Under the pieces are notes generated by a model that saw nothing but the letters and a program-made list of their open reading frames with translations, did not search any database and had not been told where the DNA came from. Source: Eutreptiella sp. 'Long Island Sound 2002' (taxonomy: Eukaryota; Euglenozoa; Euglenophyceae; Eutreptiales; Eutreptiaceae). Taken from it: a stretch of 64,000 nt of DNA. The DNA is taken from contig OZ038379.1 of NCBI GenBank assembly GCA_964036045.1, positions 185,962,495-186,026,494 of the forward strand, given 5' to 3'. Both the position numbers and the translations under genes were made by a program. Below are positions 1 through 12,480 of this stretch, piece after piece; position 1 is the first letter of the stretch, and each line of letters opens with the position of its first letter.

Positions 1-1510
1 CGCGCGGCACTTTTGACCATCGGATGCGGAATTTCTTGCTCTTCGTTTTTGTCTCTCGCAACATTTGCTGAAAATGCACGTAGCCCCGGGAAATCGCGAT
101 TTATTGCCGTTTTGGGTCTTTTTCGGCTTGAAACGGCCGTGGCCAGGCGGGTGAATAAAATGGCCATAACCCGATTTTAGGGTCTCCAAAACGCGCGGTA
201 CTTTTGATCATTGGATGCGGAATTTCTTGCTCTTCTTTTTCATCGCTCGCAACATTTGCTGAAAATGCACGTAGCCCCGGGAAATTGCGATTTATTGCCA
301 TTTTGGATGTTTTTTGGCTCGAAAACTTGCCCCAGCCGTGGCCAGGCGGGTGACTAAAATGGCCATAACTTGATTTAGGGGCTCCAAAACGCACGCACTT
401 TTGACCATCGGATGCGGAATTTCTTGCTATTCGTTTTTGTCTCTCGCAACATTTGCTGAAAATGCACTTAGCCCCGGGAAATTGCGATTTATTGCCATTT
501 TGGGTGTTTTTCGGCTTGAAACGGCCGTGGCCAGGCGGGTGACTAAAATGGACATAACTCGATTTAGGGGCTCCAAAACGCGCGGCACTTTTGACCATCG
601 GATGCGGAATTTCTTGCCATTCGTTTTTGTCTCTCGCAACATGTGCTGAAAATGCACGTAGCCCCGGGAAATTGCGATTTATTGCCATTTTGGGTGTTTT
701 TCGGCTTGAAACGGCCGTGGCCAGGCGGGTGACTAAAATGGCCATAACTCGATTTTAGGGGCTCCAAAACGCGCGGCACTTTTGACCATCGGATGCGGAA
801 TTTCTTGCTCTTCGTTTTTGTCTCTCGCAACATTTGCTGAAAATGCACGTAGCCCCGGGAAATCGCGATTTATTGCCGTTTTGGGTGTTTTTCGGCTTGA
901 AACGGCCGTGGCCAGGCGGGTGAATAAAATGGCCATAACCCGATTTTAGGGTCTCCAAAACGCGCGGTACTTTTGATCATTGGATGCGGAATTTCTTGCT
1001 CTTCTTTTTCATCTCTCGCAACATTTGCTGAAAATGCACGTAGCCCCGGGAAATTGCGATTTATTGCCATTTTGGATGTTTTTTGGCTCGGAAACTTGCC
1101 CCAGCCGTGGCCAGGCGGGTGACTAAAATGGCCATAACTTGATTTAGGGGCTCCAAAACGCGCGGCACTTTTGACCATCGGATGCGGAATTTTTTGCCAT
1201 TCGTTTTTGTCTCTCGCAACATTTGCTGAAAATGCACTTAGCCCCGGGAAATTGCGATTTATTGCCAGTTTGGGTGTTTTTCGGCTTGAAACGGCCGTGG
1301 CCAGGCGGGTGACTAAAATGGACATAACTCGATTTAGGGGCTCCAAAACGCGCGGCACTTTTGACCATCGGATGCGGAATTTCTTGCCATTCGTTTTTGT
1401 CTCTCGCAACATGTGCTGAAAATGCACGTAGCCCCGGGAAATTGCGATTTATTGCCATTTTGGGTGTTTTTCGGCTTGAAACGGCCGTGGCCAGTCGGGT
1501 GACAAAAATG
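1..1510 (+). repeat. Higher-order repeat, four monomers (about 769 bp), two copies
   Basis: Monomers carrying the diagnostic GGTACTTTTGATCATTGG variant start at 192 and 961, and the GGACATAACTCGATT variant occurs at about 550 and 1319. Both are 769 bp apart. The second copy diverges after about 1510, where CGGATTTTAGGATC-type changes appear. Confidence 0.75.
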
Positions 1511-4500
1511 GCCATAACTGGATTTTAGGATCTCCAAAACGCGCGGCACTTTTGACCATTGGATGCGGAATTTCTTGCTCTTCTTTTTTGTCTCGCGCAA
1601 CATTTGCTGAAAATGCACGTAGCCCCGGGAAATCGTGATTTATTGCCAGTTTGGGTGTTTTTCGGCTTGAAACGGCCGTGGCCAGCCGGGTGACTAAAAT
1701 GGCCATAACTCGAATTTACGGGCTCCAAAACGCGCGGCACTTTTGACCATCGGATGCGGAATTTCTTGGTCTTCGTTTTTGTCTCTCGCAACATTTGCTG
1801 AAAATGCACGTAGCCCCGGGAAATTGTGGTTTATTGCCATTTTGGGTGTTTTTCGGCTTGAAACGGCCGTGGCCAGCCGGGTGACTACAATGGCCATAAC
1901 TCGAATTTAGGGGCTCCAAAACGCGCGGTACTTTTGATCATCGGATGCTGAATTTCCTGCTCTTCGGTTTTGTCTCTCGCAACATTTGCTGAAAATACAC
2001 GTAGCCCCGGGAAATTGCGATTTATTACCATTTTGGGTGTTTTTCGGCTTGAAACGGCCGTGGCCAGCCGGGTGACTAAAATGGCCATAACTGGAACTTA
2101 GGGGCTCCAAAACGCGCGGTACTTTTGACCATTGGATGCGGAATTTCTTGCTCTTCTTTTTTATCTCTCGCAACATTTGCTGAAAATGCACGTAGCCCCG
2201 GGAAATTGCGATTTATTGCCATTTTGGGTGTTTTTTTGGCTCGAAAACTTGCCCCAGCCGTGGCCAGGCGGGTGACTAAAATGGCCATTACTTGATTTAG
2301 GGTCTCCAAAACGCGCGGCACTTTTGACCATCGGATGCGGAATTTCTTGCTATTCGTTTTTATCTCACCCAAAATTTGCTGAAAATGCACGTTAGCCCCG
2401 GGAAATCGCGATTTATTGCCATTTTGGGTGTTTTTCGGCTTGAAACGGCCGTGGCCAGGCGGGTGACTAAAATGGCCATAACTCGATTTTAGGGTCTCCA
2501 AAACGCGCGGCACTTTTGACCATCGGATGCGGAATTTCTTGCTCTTCGTTTTCGTCTCTCGCAACATTTGCTGAAAATGCACGTAGCCCCGGGAAATCGC
2601 GATTTATTGCCGTTTTGGGTGTTTTTTGGCTTGAAAAGGCCGTGGCCAGGCGGGTGAATAAAATGGCCATAACCCGATTTTAGGGTCTCCAAAACGCGCG
2701 GTACTTTTGATCATTGGATGCGGAATTTCTTGCTCTTCTTTTTCATCTCTCGCAACATTTGCTGAAAATGCACGTAGCCCCGGGAAATTGCGATTTATTG
2801 CCATTTTGGGTGTTTTTCGGCTTGAAACGGCCGTGGCCAGGCGGGTGACTAAAATGGACATAACTCGATTTAGGGGCTCCAAAACGCGCGGCACTTTTGA
2901 CCACCGGATGCGGAATTTCTTGCCATTCGTTTTTGTCTCTCGCAACATGTGCTGAAAATGCACGTAGCCCCGGGAAATTGCGATTTATTGCCATTTTGGG
3001 TGTTTTTCGGCTTGAAACGGCCGTGGCCAGGCGGGTGACTAAAATGGCCATAACTCGATTTTAGGGTCTCCAAAACGCGCGGCACTTTTGACCATTGGAT
3101 GCGGAATTTATTCCTGTTGTTTTTTATCTCTCGCAACATTTGCTGAAAATGCACGTAGCCCCGGGAAATTGCGATTTATTGCCATTTTGGGTGTTTTTTG
3201 GCTCGAAAACTTGCCCCAGCCGTGGCCAGGCGGGTGACTAAAATGGCCATAACTTGATTTAGGGGCTCCAAAACGCGCGGCACTTTTGACCATCGGATGC
3301 GGAATTTCTTGCTATTCGTTTTCGTCTCTCGCAACATTTGCTGAAAATGCACGTAGCCCCGGGAAATCGCGATTTATTGCCATTTTGGGTGTTTTTCAGC
3401 TTGAAACGGCCGTGGCCAGGCGGGTGACTAAAATGGCCATAACTCGATTTTAGGGTCTCCAAAACGCGCGGCACTTTTGACCATGGGATGCGGAATTTCT
3501 TGCTCTTCTTTTTTATCTCTCGCAACATTTGCTGAAAATGCACATAGCCCCGGGAAATTGCGATTTATTGCCATTTTGGGTGTTTTTTGGCTCGAAAACT
3601 TGCCCCAGCCGTGGCCAGGCGGGTGACTAAAATGGCCATAACTTGATTTAGGGGCTCCAAAACGCGCGGCACTTTTGACCAATCGGATGCGGAATTTCTT
3701 GCTATTCGTTCTTGTCTCTCGCGCTATTTGCTGAAAATGCACGTAGCCCCGGGAAATTGCGATTTATTGCCATTTTGGGTGTTTTTCGGCTTGAAACGGC
3801 CGTGGCCAGCCGGGTGACTAAAATGGCCATAAGTCGATTTACGGTCTCCAAAACGCGCGGCACTTTTGACCATCGGATGCGAAATTTCTTGCTATTCGTT
3901 TTTATCTCTCGCAACATTTGCTGAAAATGCACGTAGCCCCGGGAAATCGCGATTTATTGCCATTTTGGGTGTTTTTCGGCTTGAAACGGCCGTGGCCAGC
4001 CGGGTGGCTAAAATGGCCATAACTCGATTTTAGGGTCTCCAAAACGCGCGGCACTTTTGACCATCGGATGCAGAATTTCTTGCTCTTCGTTTTTGTCTCT
4101 CGCAACATTTGCTGAAAATGCACATAGCCCCGGGAAATTGCGATTTATTGCCATTTTGGGTGCTTTTCAGCTTGAAACGGCCGTGGCCAGGCGGGTGACT
4201 AAAATGGCCATAACTCGATTTTAGGGTCCCCAAAATGCGCGGTACTTTTGACCGTCGGATGCGGAATTTCTTGCTATTCGTTTTTGTCTCTCGCAACATT
4301 TGCTGAAAATGCACGTAGTCCCGGGAAATTGCGATTTATTGCCATTTTGGGTGTTTTTTGGCGCGAAAACTTGCCCCAGCCGTGGCCAGGCGGGTGACTA
4401 AGATGGCCATAACTTGATTTAGGGGCTCCACAACGCGCGGCACTTTTGACCATCGGATGCGGAATTTCTTGCTATTCGTTTTTGTCTCTCGCAACATTTG

Positions 4501-4619
4501 CTGAAAATGCACGTACCCCCGGGAAATCGCGGTTTATTGCCATTTTGGGTGTTTTTCGGCTTGAAACGGCCGTGGCCAGCCGGGTGACTAAAATGGCCAT
4601 AACTCGAATTTAGGGGCTC

Positions 4620-7600
4620 CAAAACGCGCGGCACTTTTGACCATTGGATGCGGAATTTCTTGCTCTTCGTTTTGTCTCTCGCAACATTTGCTGAAAATGC
4701 ACGTAGCCCCGGGAAATTGCGATTTATTGCCATTTTGGGTGTTTTTCAGCTTGAAACGGCCGTGGCCAGGCGGGTGACTAAAATGGCCATAACTCGATTT
4801 TAGGGTCTCCAAAACGCGTGGCACTTTTGACCATCGGATGCGGAATTTCTTGCTCTTCTTTTTTATCTCTCGCAACATTTGCTGAAAATGCACATAGCCC
4901 CGGAAAATTGCGATTTATTGCCATTTTGGGTGTTTTTTGGCTCGAAAACTTGCCCCAGCCGTGACCAGGCGGGTGACTAAAATGGCCATAACTTGATTTA
5001 GGGGCTCCAAAACGCGCGGCACTTTTGACCATCGGATGCGGAATTTCTTGCTATTCCTTTTCGTCTCTCGCAACATTTGCTGAAAATGCACGTTAGCCCC
5101 GGGAAATTGCGATTTATTGCCATTTTGGGTGTTTTTCGGCTTGAAACGGCCGTGGCCAGCCGGGTGACTAAAATGGCCATAACTCGATTTCAGGGTCTCC
5201 AAAACGCGCGGTACTTTTGACCATTGGATGCGGAATTTCTTGCTCTTCGTTTTTGTCTCTCGCAACATTTGCTGAAAATGCACGTAGCCCCGGGAAATTG
5301 CGATTTGTTGCCATTTTGGGTGTTTTTCAGCTTGAAACGGCCGTGGCCAGGCGGGTGACTAAAATGGCCATAACTCGATTTTAGGGTCTCCAAAACGCGC
5401 GGCACTTTTGACCATTGGATGCGGAATTTCTTGCTCTTCTTTTTTATCTCTCGCAACATTTGCTGAAAATGCACATAGCCCCGGAAAATTGCGATTTATT
5501 GCCATTTTGGGTGTTTTTTGGCTCGAAAACTTGCCCCAGCCGTGACCAGGCGGGTGACTAAAATGGCCATAACTTGATTTAGGGGCTCCAAAACGCGCGG
5601 CACTTTTGACCATTGGATGCGGAATTTCTTGCTATTCGTTTTTGTGTCTCGCAACATTTGCTGAAAATGCACGTTAGCCCCGGGAAATTGCGATTTATTG
5701 CCATTTTGGGTGTTTTTCGGCTTGAAACGGCCGTGGCCAGCCGGGTGACTAAAATGGCCATAACTCGATTTCAGGGTCTCCAAAACGCGCGGTACTTTTG
5801 ACCATTGGATGCGGAATTTCTTGCTCTTCGTTTTTGTCTCTCGCAACATTTGCTGAAAATGCACGTAGCCCCGGGAAATTGCGATTTGTTGCCATTTTGG
5901 GTGTTTTTCAGCTTGAAACGGCCGTGGCCAGGCGGGTGACTAAAATGGCCATAACTCGATTTTAGGGTCTCCAAAACGCGCGGCACTTTTGACCATTGGA
6001 TGCGGAATTTCTTGCTCTTCTTTTTTATCTCTCGCAACATTTGCTGAAAATGCACATAGCCCCGGAAAATTGCGATTTATTGCCATTTTGGGTGTTTTTT
6101 GGCTCGAAAACTTGCCCCAGCCGTGACCAGGCGGGTGACTAAAATGGCCATAACTTGATTTAGGGGCTCCAAAACGCGCGGCACTTTTGACCATTGGATG
6201 CGGAATTTCTTGCTATTCGTTTTTGTGTCTCGCAACATTTGCTGAAAATGCACGTTAGCCCCGGGAAATTGCGATTTATTGCCATTTTGGGTGTTTTTCG
6301 GCTTGAAACGGCCGTGGCCAGCCGGGTGACTAAAATGGCCATAACTCGATTTAGGGGCTCCAAAACGCGCGGCACTTTTGACCATTGGATGCGGAATTTC
6401 TTGCTATTCGTTTTTGTCTCTCGCAACATTTGCTGAAAATGCACGTAGCCCCGGGAAATTGCGGTTTATTGCCATTATGGGTGTTTTTCGGCTTGAAACG
6501 GCCGTGGCCAGCCGGGTGACTAAAATGGACATAACTCGATTTTAGGGGCTCCAAAACGCGCGGCACTTTTGACCATTGGATGCGGAATTTCTTGCTCTTC
6601 GTTTTTGTCTCTCGCAACATTTGCTGAAAATGCACGTAGCCCCGGGAAATTGCGATTTATTGCCATTTTGGGTGTTTTTCAGCTTGAAACGGCCGTGGCC
6701 AGGCGGGTGACTAAAATGGCCATAACTCGATTTTAGGGTCTCCAAAACGCGTGGCACTTTTGACCATCGGATGCGGAATTTCTTGCTCTTCTTTTTTATC
6801 TCTCGCAACATTTGCTGAAAATGCACATAGCCCCGGAAAATTGCGATTTATTGCCATTTTGGGTGTTTTTTGGCTCGAAAACTTGCCCCAGCCGTGACCA
6901 GGCGGGTGACTAAAATGGCCATAACTTGATTTAGGGGCTCCAAAACGCGCGGCACTTTTGACCATCGGATGCGGAATTTCTTGCTATTCCTTTTCGTCTC
7001 TCGCAACATTTGCTGAAAATGCACGTTAGCCCCGGGAAATTGCGATTTATTGCCATTTTGGGTGTTTTTCGGCTTGAAACGGCCGTGGCCAGCCGGGTGA
7101 CTAAAATGGCCATAACTCGATTTTAGGGTCTCCAAAACGCGCGGTACTTTTGACCATTGGATGCGGAATTTCTTGCTCTTCGTTTTTGTCTCTCGCAACA
7201 TTTGCTGAAAATGCACGTAGCCCCGGGAAATTGCGATTTATTGCCATTTTGGGTGTTTTTCAGCTTGAAACGGCCGTGGCCAGGCGGGTGACTAAAATGG
7301 CCATAACTCGATTTTAGGGTCTCCAAAACGCGCGGCACTTTTGACCATCGGATGCGGAATTTCTTGCTCTTCTTTTTTATCTCTCGCAACATTTGCTGAA
7401 AATGCACATAGCCCCGGAAAATTGCGATTTATTGCCATTTTGGGTGTTTTTTGGCTCGAAAACTTGCCCCAGCCGTGACCAGGCGGGTGACTAAAATGGC
7501 CATAACTTGATTTAGGGGCTCCAAAACGCGCGGCACTTTTGACCATTGGATGCGGAATTTCTTGCTATTCGTTTTTGTGTCTCGCAACATTTGCTGAAAA

Positions 7601-8510
7601 TGCACGTTAGCCCCGGGAAATTGCGATTTATTGCCATTTTGGGTGTTTTTCGGCTTGAAACGGCCGTGGCCAGCCGGGTGACTAAAATGGCCATAACTCG
7701 ATTTAGGGGCTCCAAAACGCGCGGCACTTTTGACCATCGGATGCGGAATTTCCTGCTATTCGTTTTTGTCTCTCGCAACATTTGCTGAAAATGCACGTAG
7801 CCCCGGGAAATTGCGGTTTATTGCCATTTTGGGTCTTTTTCGGCTTGAAACGGCCGTGGCCAGCCGGGTGACTAAAATGGCCATAACTCGAATTTAGGGG
7901 CTCCAAAACGCGCGGCACTTTTGACCATCGGATGCGGAATTTCTTGCTCTTCGTTTTTGTCTCTCGCAACATTTGCTGAAAATGCACGTTAGCCCCGGGA
8001 AATTGCGATTTATTGCCATTTTGGGTGTTTTTCGGCTTGAAACGGCCGTGGCCAGCCGGGTGACTAAAATGGCCATAACTCGATTTTAGGGTCTCCAAAA
8101 CGCGCGGTACTTTTGACCATCGGATGCGGAATTTCTTGGTCTTCGTTTTTGTCTCTCGCAACATTTGCTGAAAATGCACGTAGCCCCGGGAAATTGCGAT
8201 TTATTGCCATTTTGGGTGTTTTTCAGCTTGAAACGGCCGTGGCCAGGCGGGTGACTAAAATGGCCATAACTCGATTTTAGGGTCTCCAAAACGCGCGGCA
8301 CTTTTGACCATCGGATGCCGAATTTCTTGCTCTTCTTTTTTATCTCCCGCAACATTTGCTGAAAATGCACATAGCCCCGGAAAATTGCGATTTATTGCCA
8401 TTTTGGGTGTTTTTTGGCTCGAAAACTTGCCCCAGCCGTGACCAGGCGGGTGACTAAAATGGCCATAACTTGATTTAGCGGCTCCAAAACGCGCGGCACT
8501 TTTGACCATC
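4620..8510 (+). repeat. Higher-order repeat, three monomers (about 581 bp), within a 1.93-kb duplication
   Basis: The long monomer containing CAGCCGTGACCAGGCGG recurs at 581-bp spacing (for example about 4.95, 5.53 and 6.11 kb, then 6.88 and 7.46 kb). Longer blocks also recur at a distance of about 1933 bp: 4588-5500 closely matches 6521-7430, including the rare variants CTATTCCTTTTCG and GCACGTTAGCCCC. This nested pattern indicates repeated block amplification. Confidence 0.75.
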
Positions 8511-8665
8511 GGATGCGGAATGTCCTGCTATTCCTTTTCGTCTCTCGCAACATTTGCTGAAAATGCACATAGCCCCGGGAAATCGCTATTTATTGCCATT
8601 TTGGGTGTTTTTCAGCTTGAAACGGCCGTGGCCAGGCGGGTGACTAAAATGGCCATAACTCGATT

Positions 8666-10669
8666 TTAGGGTCTCCAAAACGCGCGGCACTTTTGACCAT
8701 CGGATGCTGAATTTCTTGCTCTTCGTGTTTGTCTCTCGCAACATTTGCTGAAAATGCACGTAGCCCCGGGAAATTGCGATTTATTGCCATTTTGGGTGTT
8801 TTTCGGCTTGAAACGGCCGTGGCCAGTCGGGTGACTAAAATGGCCAAAAATCCGATTTAGGGGCTCCAAAACGCGCGGCACTTTTGACCATCGGATGCGG
8901 AATTTCTCCCTATTCGTTTTTGTCTGTCGCAACGTTTGCTGAAAATGCACGTAGCCCCGGGAAATCGCGATTTATTGCCATTTTGGGTGTTTTTCGGCTT
9001 GAAACGGCCGTGGCCAGGCGGGTGACTAAAATGGCCATAACTCGATTTTAGGGTCTCCAAAACGCGCGGCACTTTTGACCATTGGATGCGGAATTTCTTG
9101 CTCTTCTTTTTTCTCTACTGCAACATTTGCTGAAAATGCACGTAGCCCCGGGAAATCGCGATTTATTGCCATTTTGGGTGTTTTTCGGCTTGAAACGGCC
9201 GTGGCCAGTCGGGTGACTAAAATGGCCAAAAATCCGATTTAGGGGCTCCAAAACGCGCGGCACTTTTGACCATCGGATGCGGAATTTCTCCCTATTCGTT
9301 TTTGTCTGTCGCAACGTTTGCTGAAAATGCACGTAGCCCCGGGAAATCGCGATTTATTGCCATTTTGGGTGTTTTTCAGCTTGAAACGGCCGTGGCCAGG
9401 CGGGTGACTAAAATGGCCATAACTCGATTTTAGGGTCTCCAAAACGCGCGGCACTTTTGACCATCGGATGCGGAATTTCTTGCTCTTCTTTTTTGTCTCT
9501 CGCAACATTTGCTGAAAATGCACGTAGCCCCGGGAAATCGCGATTTATTGCCATTTTGGGTGTTTTTCGGCTTGAAACGGCCGTGGCCAGTCGGGTGACT
9601 AAAATGGCCAAAAATCCGATTTAGGGGCTCCAAAACGCGCGGCACTTTTGACCATCGGATGCGGAATTTCTCCCTATTCGTTTTTGTCTGTCGCAACGTT
9701 TGCTGAAAATGCACGTAGCCCCGGGAAATCGCGATTTATTGCCATTTTGGGTGTTTTTCGGCTTGAAACGGCCGTGGCCAGGCGGGTGACTAAAATGGCC
9801 ATAACTCGATTTTAGGGTCTCCAAAACGCGCGGCACTTTTGACCATTGGATGCGGAATTTCTTGCTCTTCTTTTTTCTCTACTGCAACATTTGCTGAAAA
9901 TGCACGTAGCCCCGGGAAATTGCGATTTATTGCCATTTTGGGTGTTTTTCGGCTTGAAACGGCCGTGGCCAGTCGGGTGACTAAAATGGCCAAAAATCCG
10001 ATTTAGGGGCTCCAAAACGCGCGGCACTTTTGACCATCGGATGCGGAATTTCTCCCTATTCGTTTTTGTCTGTCGCAACGTTTGCTGAAAATGCACGTAG
10101 CCCCGGGAAATCGCGATTTATTGCCATTTTGGGTGTTTTTCGGCTTGAAACGGCCGTGGCCAGGCGGGTGACTAAAATGGCCATAACTCGATTTTAGGGT
10201 CTCCAAAACGCGCGGCACTTTTGACCATTGGATGCGGAATTTCTTGCTCTTCTTTTTTCTCTACTGCAACATTTGCTGAAAATGCACGTAGCCCCGGGAA
10301 ATCGCGATTTATTGCCATTTTGGGTGTTTTTCGGCTTGAAACGGCCGTGGCCAGTCGGGTGACTAAAATGGCCAAAAATCCGATTTAGGGGCTCCAAAAC
10401 GCGCGGCACTTTTGACCATCGGATGCGGAATTTCTCCCTATTCGTTTTTGTCTGTCGCAACGTTTGCTGAAAATGCACGTAGCCCCGGGAAATCGCGATT
10501 TATTGCCATTTTGGGTGTTTTTCAGCTTGAAACGGCCGTGGCCAGGCGGGTGACTAAAATGGCCATAACTCGATTTTAGGGTCTCCAAAACGCGCGGCAC
10601 TTTTGACCATCGGATGCGGAATTTCTTGCTCTTCTTTTTTGTCTCTCGCAACATTTGCTGAAAATGCAC
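8666..10669 (+). repeat. Higher-order repeat, two monomers (382 bp), about five copies
   Basis: Paired monomers alternate between a type with TGGCCAAAAATCCGATTT followed by TTTCTCCCTATTCG and TGTCGCAACGTTTGC, and a type with CTCTTCTTTTTTCTCTACTG. The pair repeats at exactly 382 bp (8666, 9048, 9430, 9812, 10194). Copies are almost identical, which suggests recent amplification. Confidence 0.85.
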
Positions 10670-12480
10670 ATAGCCCCGGAAAATTGCGATTTATTGCCAT
10701 TTTGGGTGTTTTTTGGCTCGAAAACTTGCCCCAGCCGTGACCAGGCGGGTGACTAAAATGGCCATAACTTGATTTAGGGGCTCCAAAACGCGCAGCACTT
10801 TTGACCATCGGATGCGGAATTTCTTGCTATTCGTTTTTGTCTCTCGCAACATTTGCTGAAAATGCACGTAGCCCCGGGAAATTGCGATTTATTGCCATTT
10901 TGGGTGTTTTTCGGCTTGAAACGGCCCTGGCCAGGCGGGTGACTAAAATGGCCATAACTCGATTTAGGGGCTCCAAAACGCGCGGCACTTTTGACCATCG
11001 GATGCGGAATTTCCTGCTATTCGTTTTCGTCTCTCGCAACATTTGCTGAAAATGCACATAGCCCCGGGAAATCGCTATTTATTGCCATTTTGGGTGTTTT
11101 TCGGCTTGAAACGGCCGTGGCCAGGCGGGTGACTAAAATGGCCATAACTCGATTTTAGGGTCTCCAAAACGCGCGGCACTTTTGACCATCGGATGCGGAA
11201 TTTCTTGCTCTTCGTTTTTGTCTCTCGCAACATTTGCTGAAAATGCACGTAGCCCCGGGAAATTGCGATTTATTGCCATTTTGGGTGTTTTTCGGCTTGA
11301 AACGGCCGTGGCCAGCCGGGTGACTAAAATGGCCATAACTCGATTTTAGGGTCTCCAAAACGCGCGGCACTTTTGACCATCGGATGCGGACTTTCTCCCT
11401 ATTCGTTTTTGTCTCTCGCAACATTTGCTGAAAATGCACGTAGCCCCGGGAAATCGCGATTTATTGCCATTTTGGGTGTTTTTCGGCTTGAAACGGCCCT
11501 GGCCAGGCGGGTGACTAAAATGGCCATAACTCGATTTTAGGGTCTCCAAAACGCGCGGCACTTTTGACCATTGGATGCGGAATTTCTTGCTCTTCTTTTT
11601 TATCTCTCGCAACATTTGCTGAAAATGCACATAGCCCCGGAAAATTGCGATTTATTGCCATTTTGGGTGTTTTTTGGCTCGAAAACTTGCCCCAGCCGTG
11701 ACCAGGCGGGTGACTAAAATGGCCATAACTTGATTTAGGGGCTCCAAAACGCGCGGCACTTTTGACCATCGGATGCGGAATTTCTTGCTATTCGTTTTTG
11801 TCTGTGGCAACATTTGCTGAAAATGCACGTAGCCCCGGGAAATTGCGATTTATTGCCATTTTGGGTGTTTTTCGGCTTGAAACGGCCCTGGCCAGGCGGG
11901 TGACTAAAATGGCCATAACTCGATTTAGGGGCTCCAAAACGCGCGGCACTTTTGACCATCGGATGCGGAATTTCCTGCTATTCGTTTTCGTCTCTCGCAA
12001 CATTTGCTGAAAATGCACATAGCCCCGGGAAATCGCTATTTATTGCCATTTTGGGTGTTTTTCAGCTTGAAACGGCCGTGGCCAGGCGGGTGACTAAAAT
12101 GGCCATAACTCGATTTTAGGGTCTCCAAAACGCGCGGCACTTTTGATCATCAGATACGGAATTTCTTGCCATTCGTTTTTGTGTCTCGCAACATTTGCTG
12201 AAAATGCACGTAGCCCCGGGAAATTGCGATTTATTGCCATTTGGGGTGTTTTTCGGCTTGAAACGGCTGTGGCCAGGCGGGTGACTAAAATGGCCATAAC
12301 TCGATTTTAGGGTCTCCAAAACGCGCGGCACTTTTGACCATTGGATGCGGAATTTCTTGCTCTTCTTTTTTATCTCTCGCAACATTTGCTGAAAATGCAC
12401 GTAGCCCCGGGAAATTGCGATTTATTGCAATTTGGGGTGTTGTTTGGCTCGAAAACTTGCCCCAGCCGTGGCCAGGCGGG
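10554..12480 (+). repeat. Higher-order repeat, five monomers (961 bp), two copies
   Basis: The monomer order with CGGCCCTGGCCAGG, the TTTCCTGCTATTCG variant and the long CAGCCGTGACC monomer recurs at 961 bp (10554 and 11515; 10801 and 11762). Parts of the same order return near 14.4-14.9 kb and 16.1-16.4 kb, and a further block near 15.57 kb is repeated at 17.69 kb, so block shuffling extends to the end of the array. Confidence 0.7.

Noticed and set aside
870-1427. Long minus-strand frame of 185 codons in the satellite, and many similar 60-190 codon frames on both strands
   Set aside because: They follow the repeat unit, change frame with each monomer length variant, occur on both strands and have no domain. 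The satellite itself explains them.
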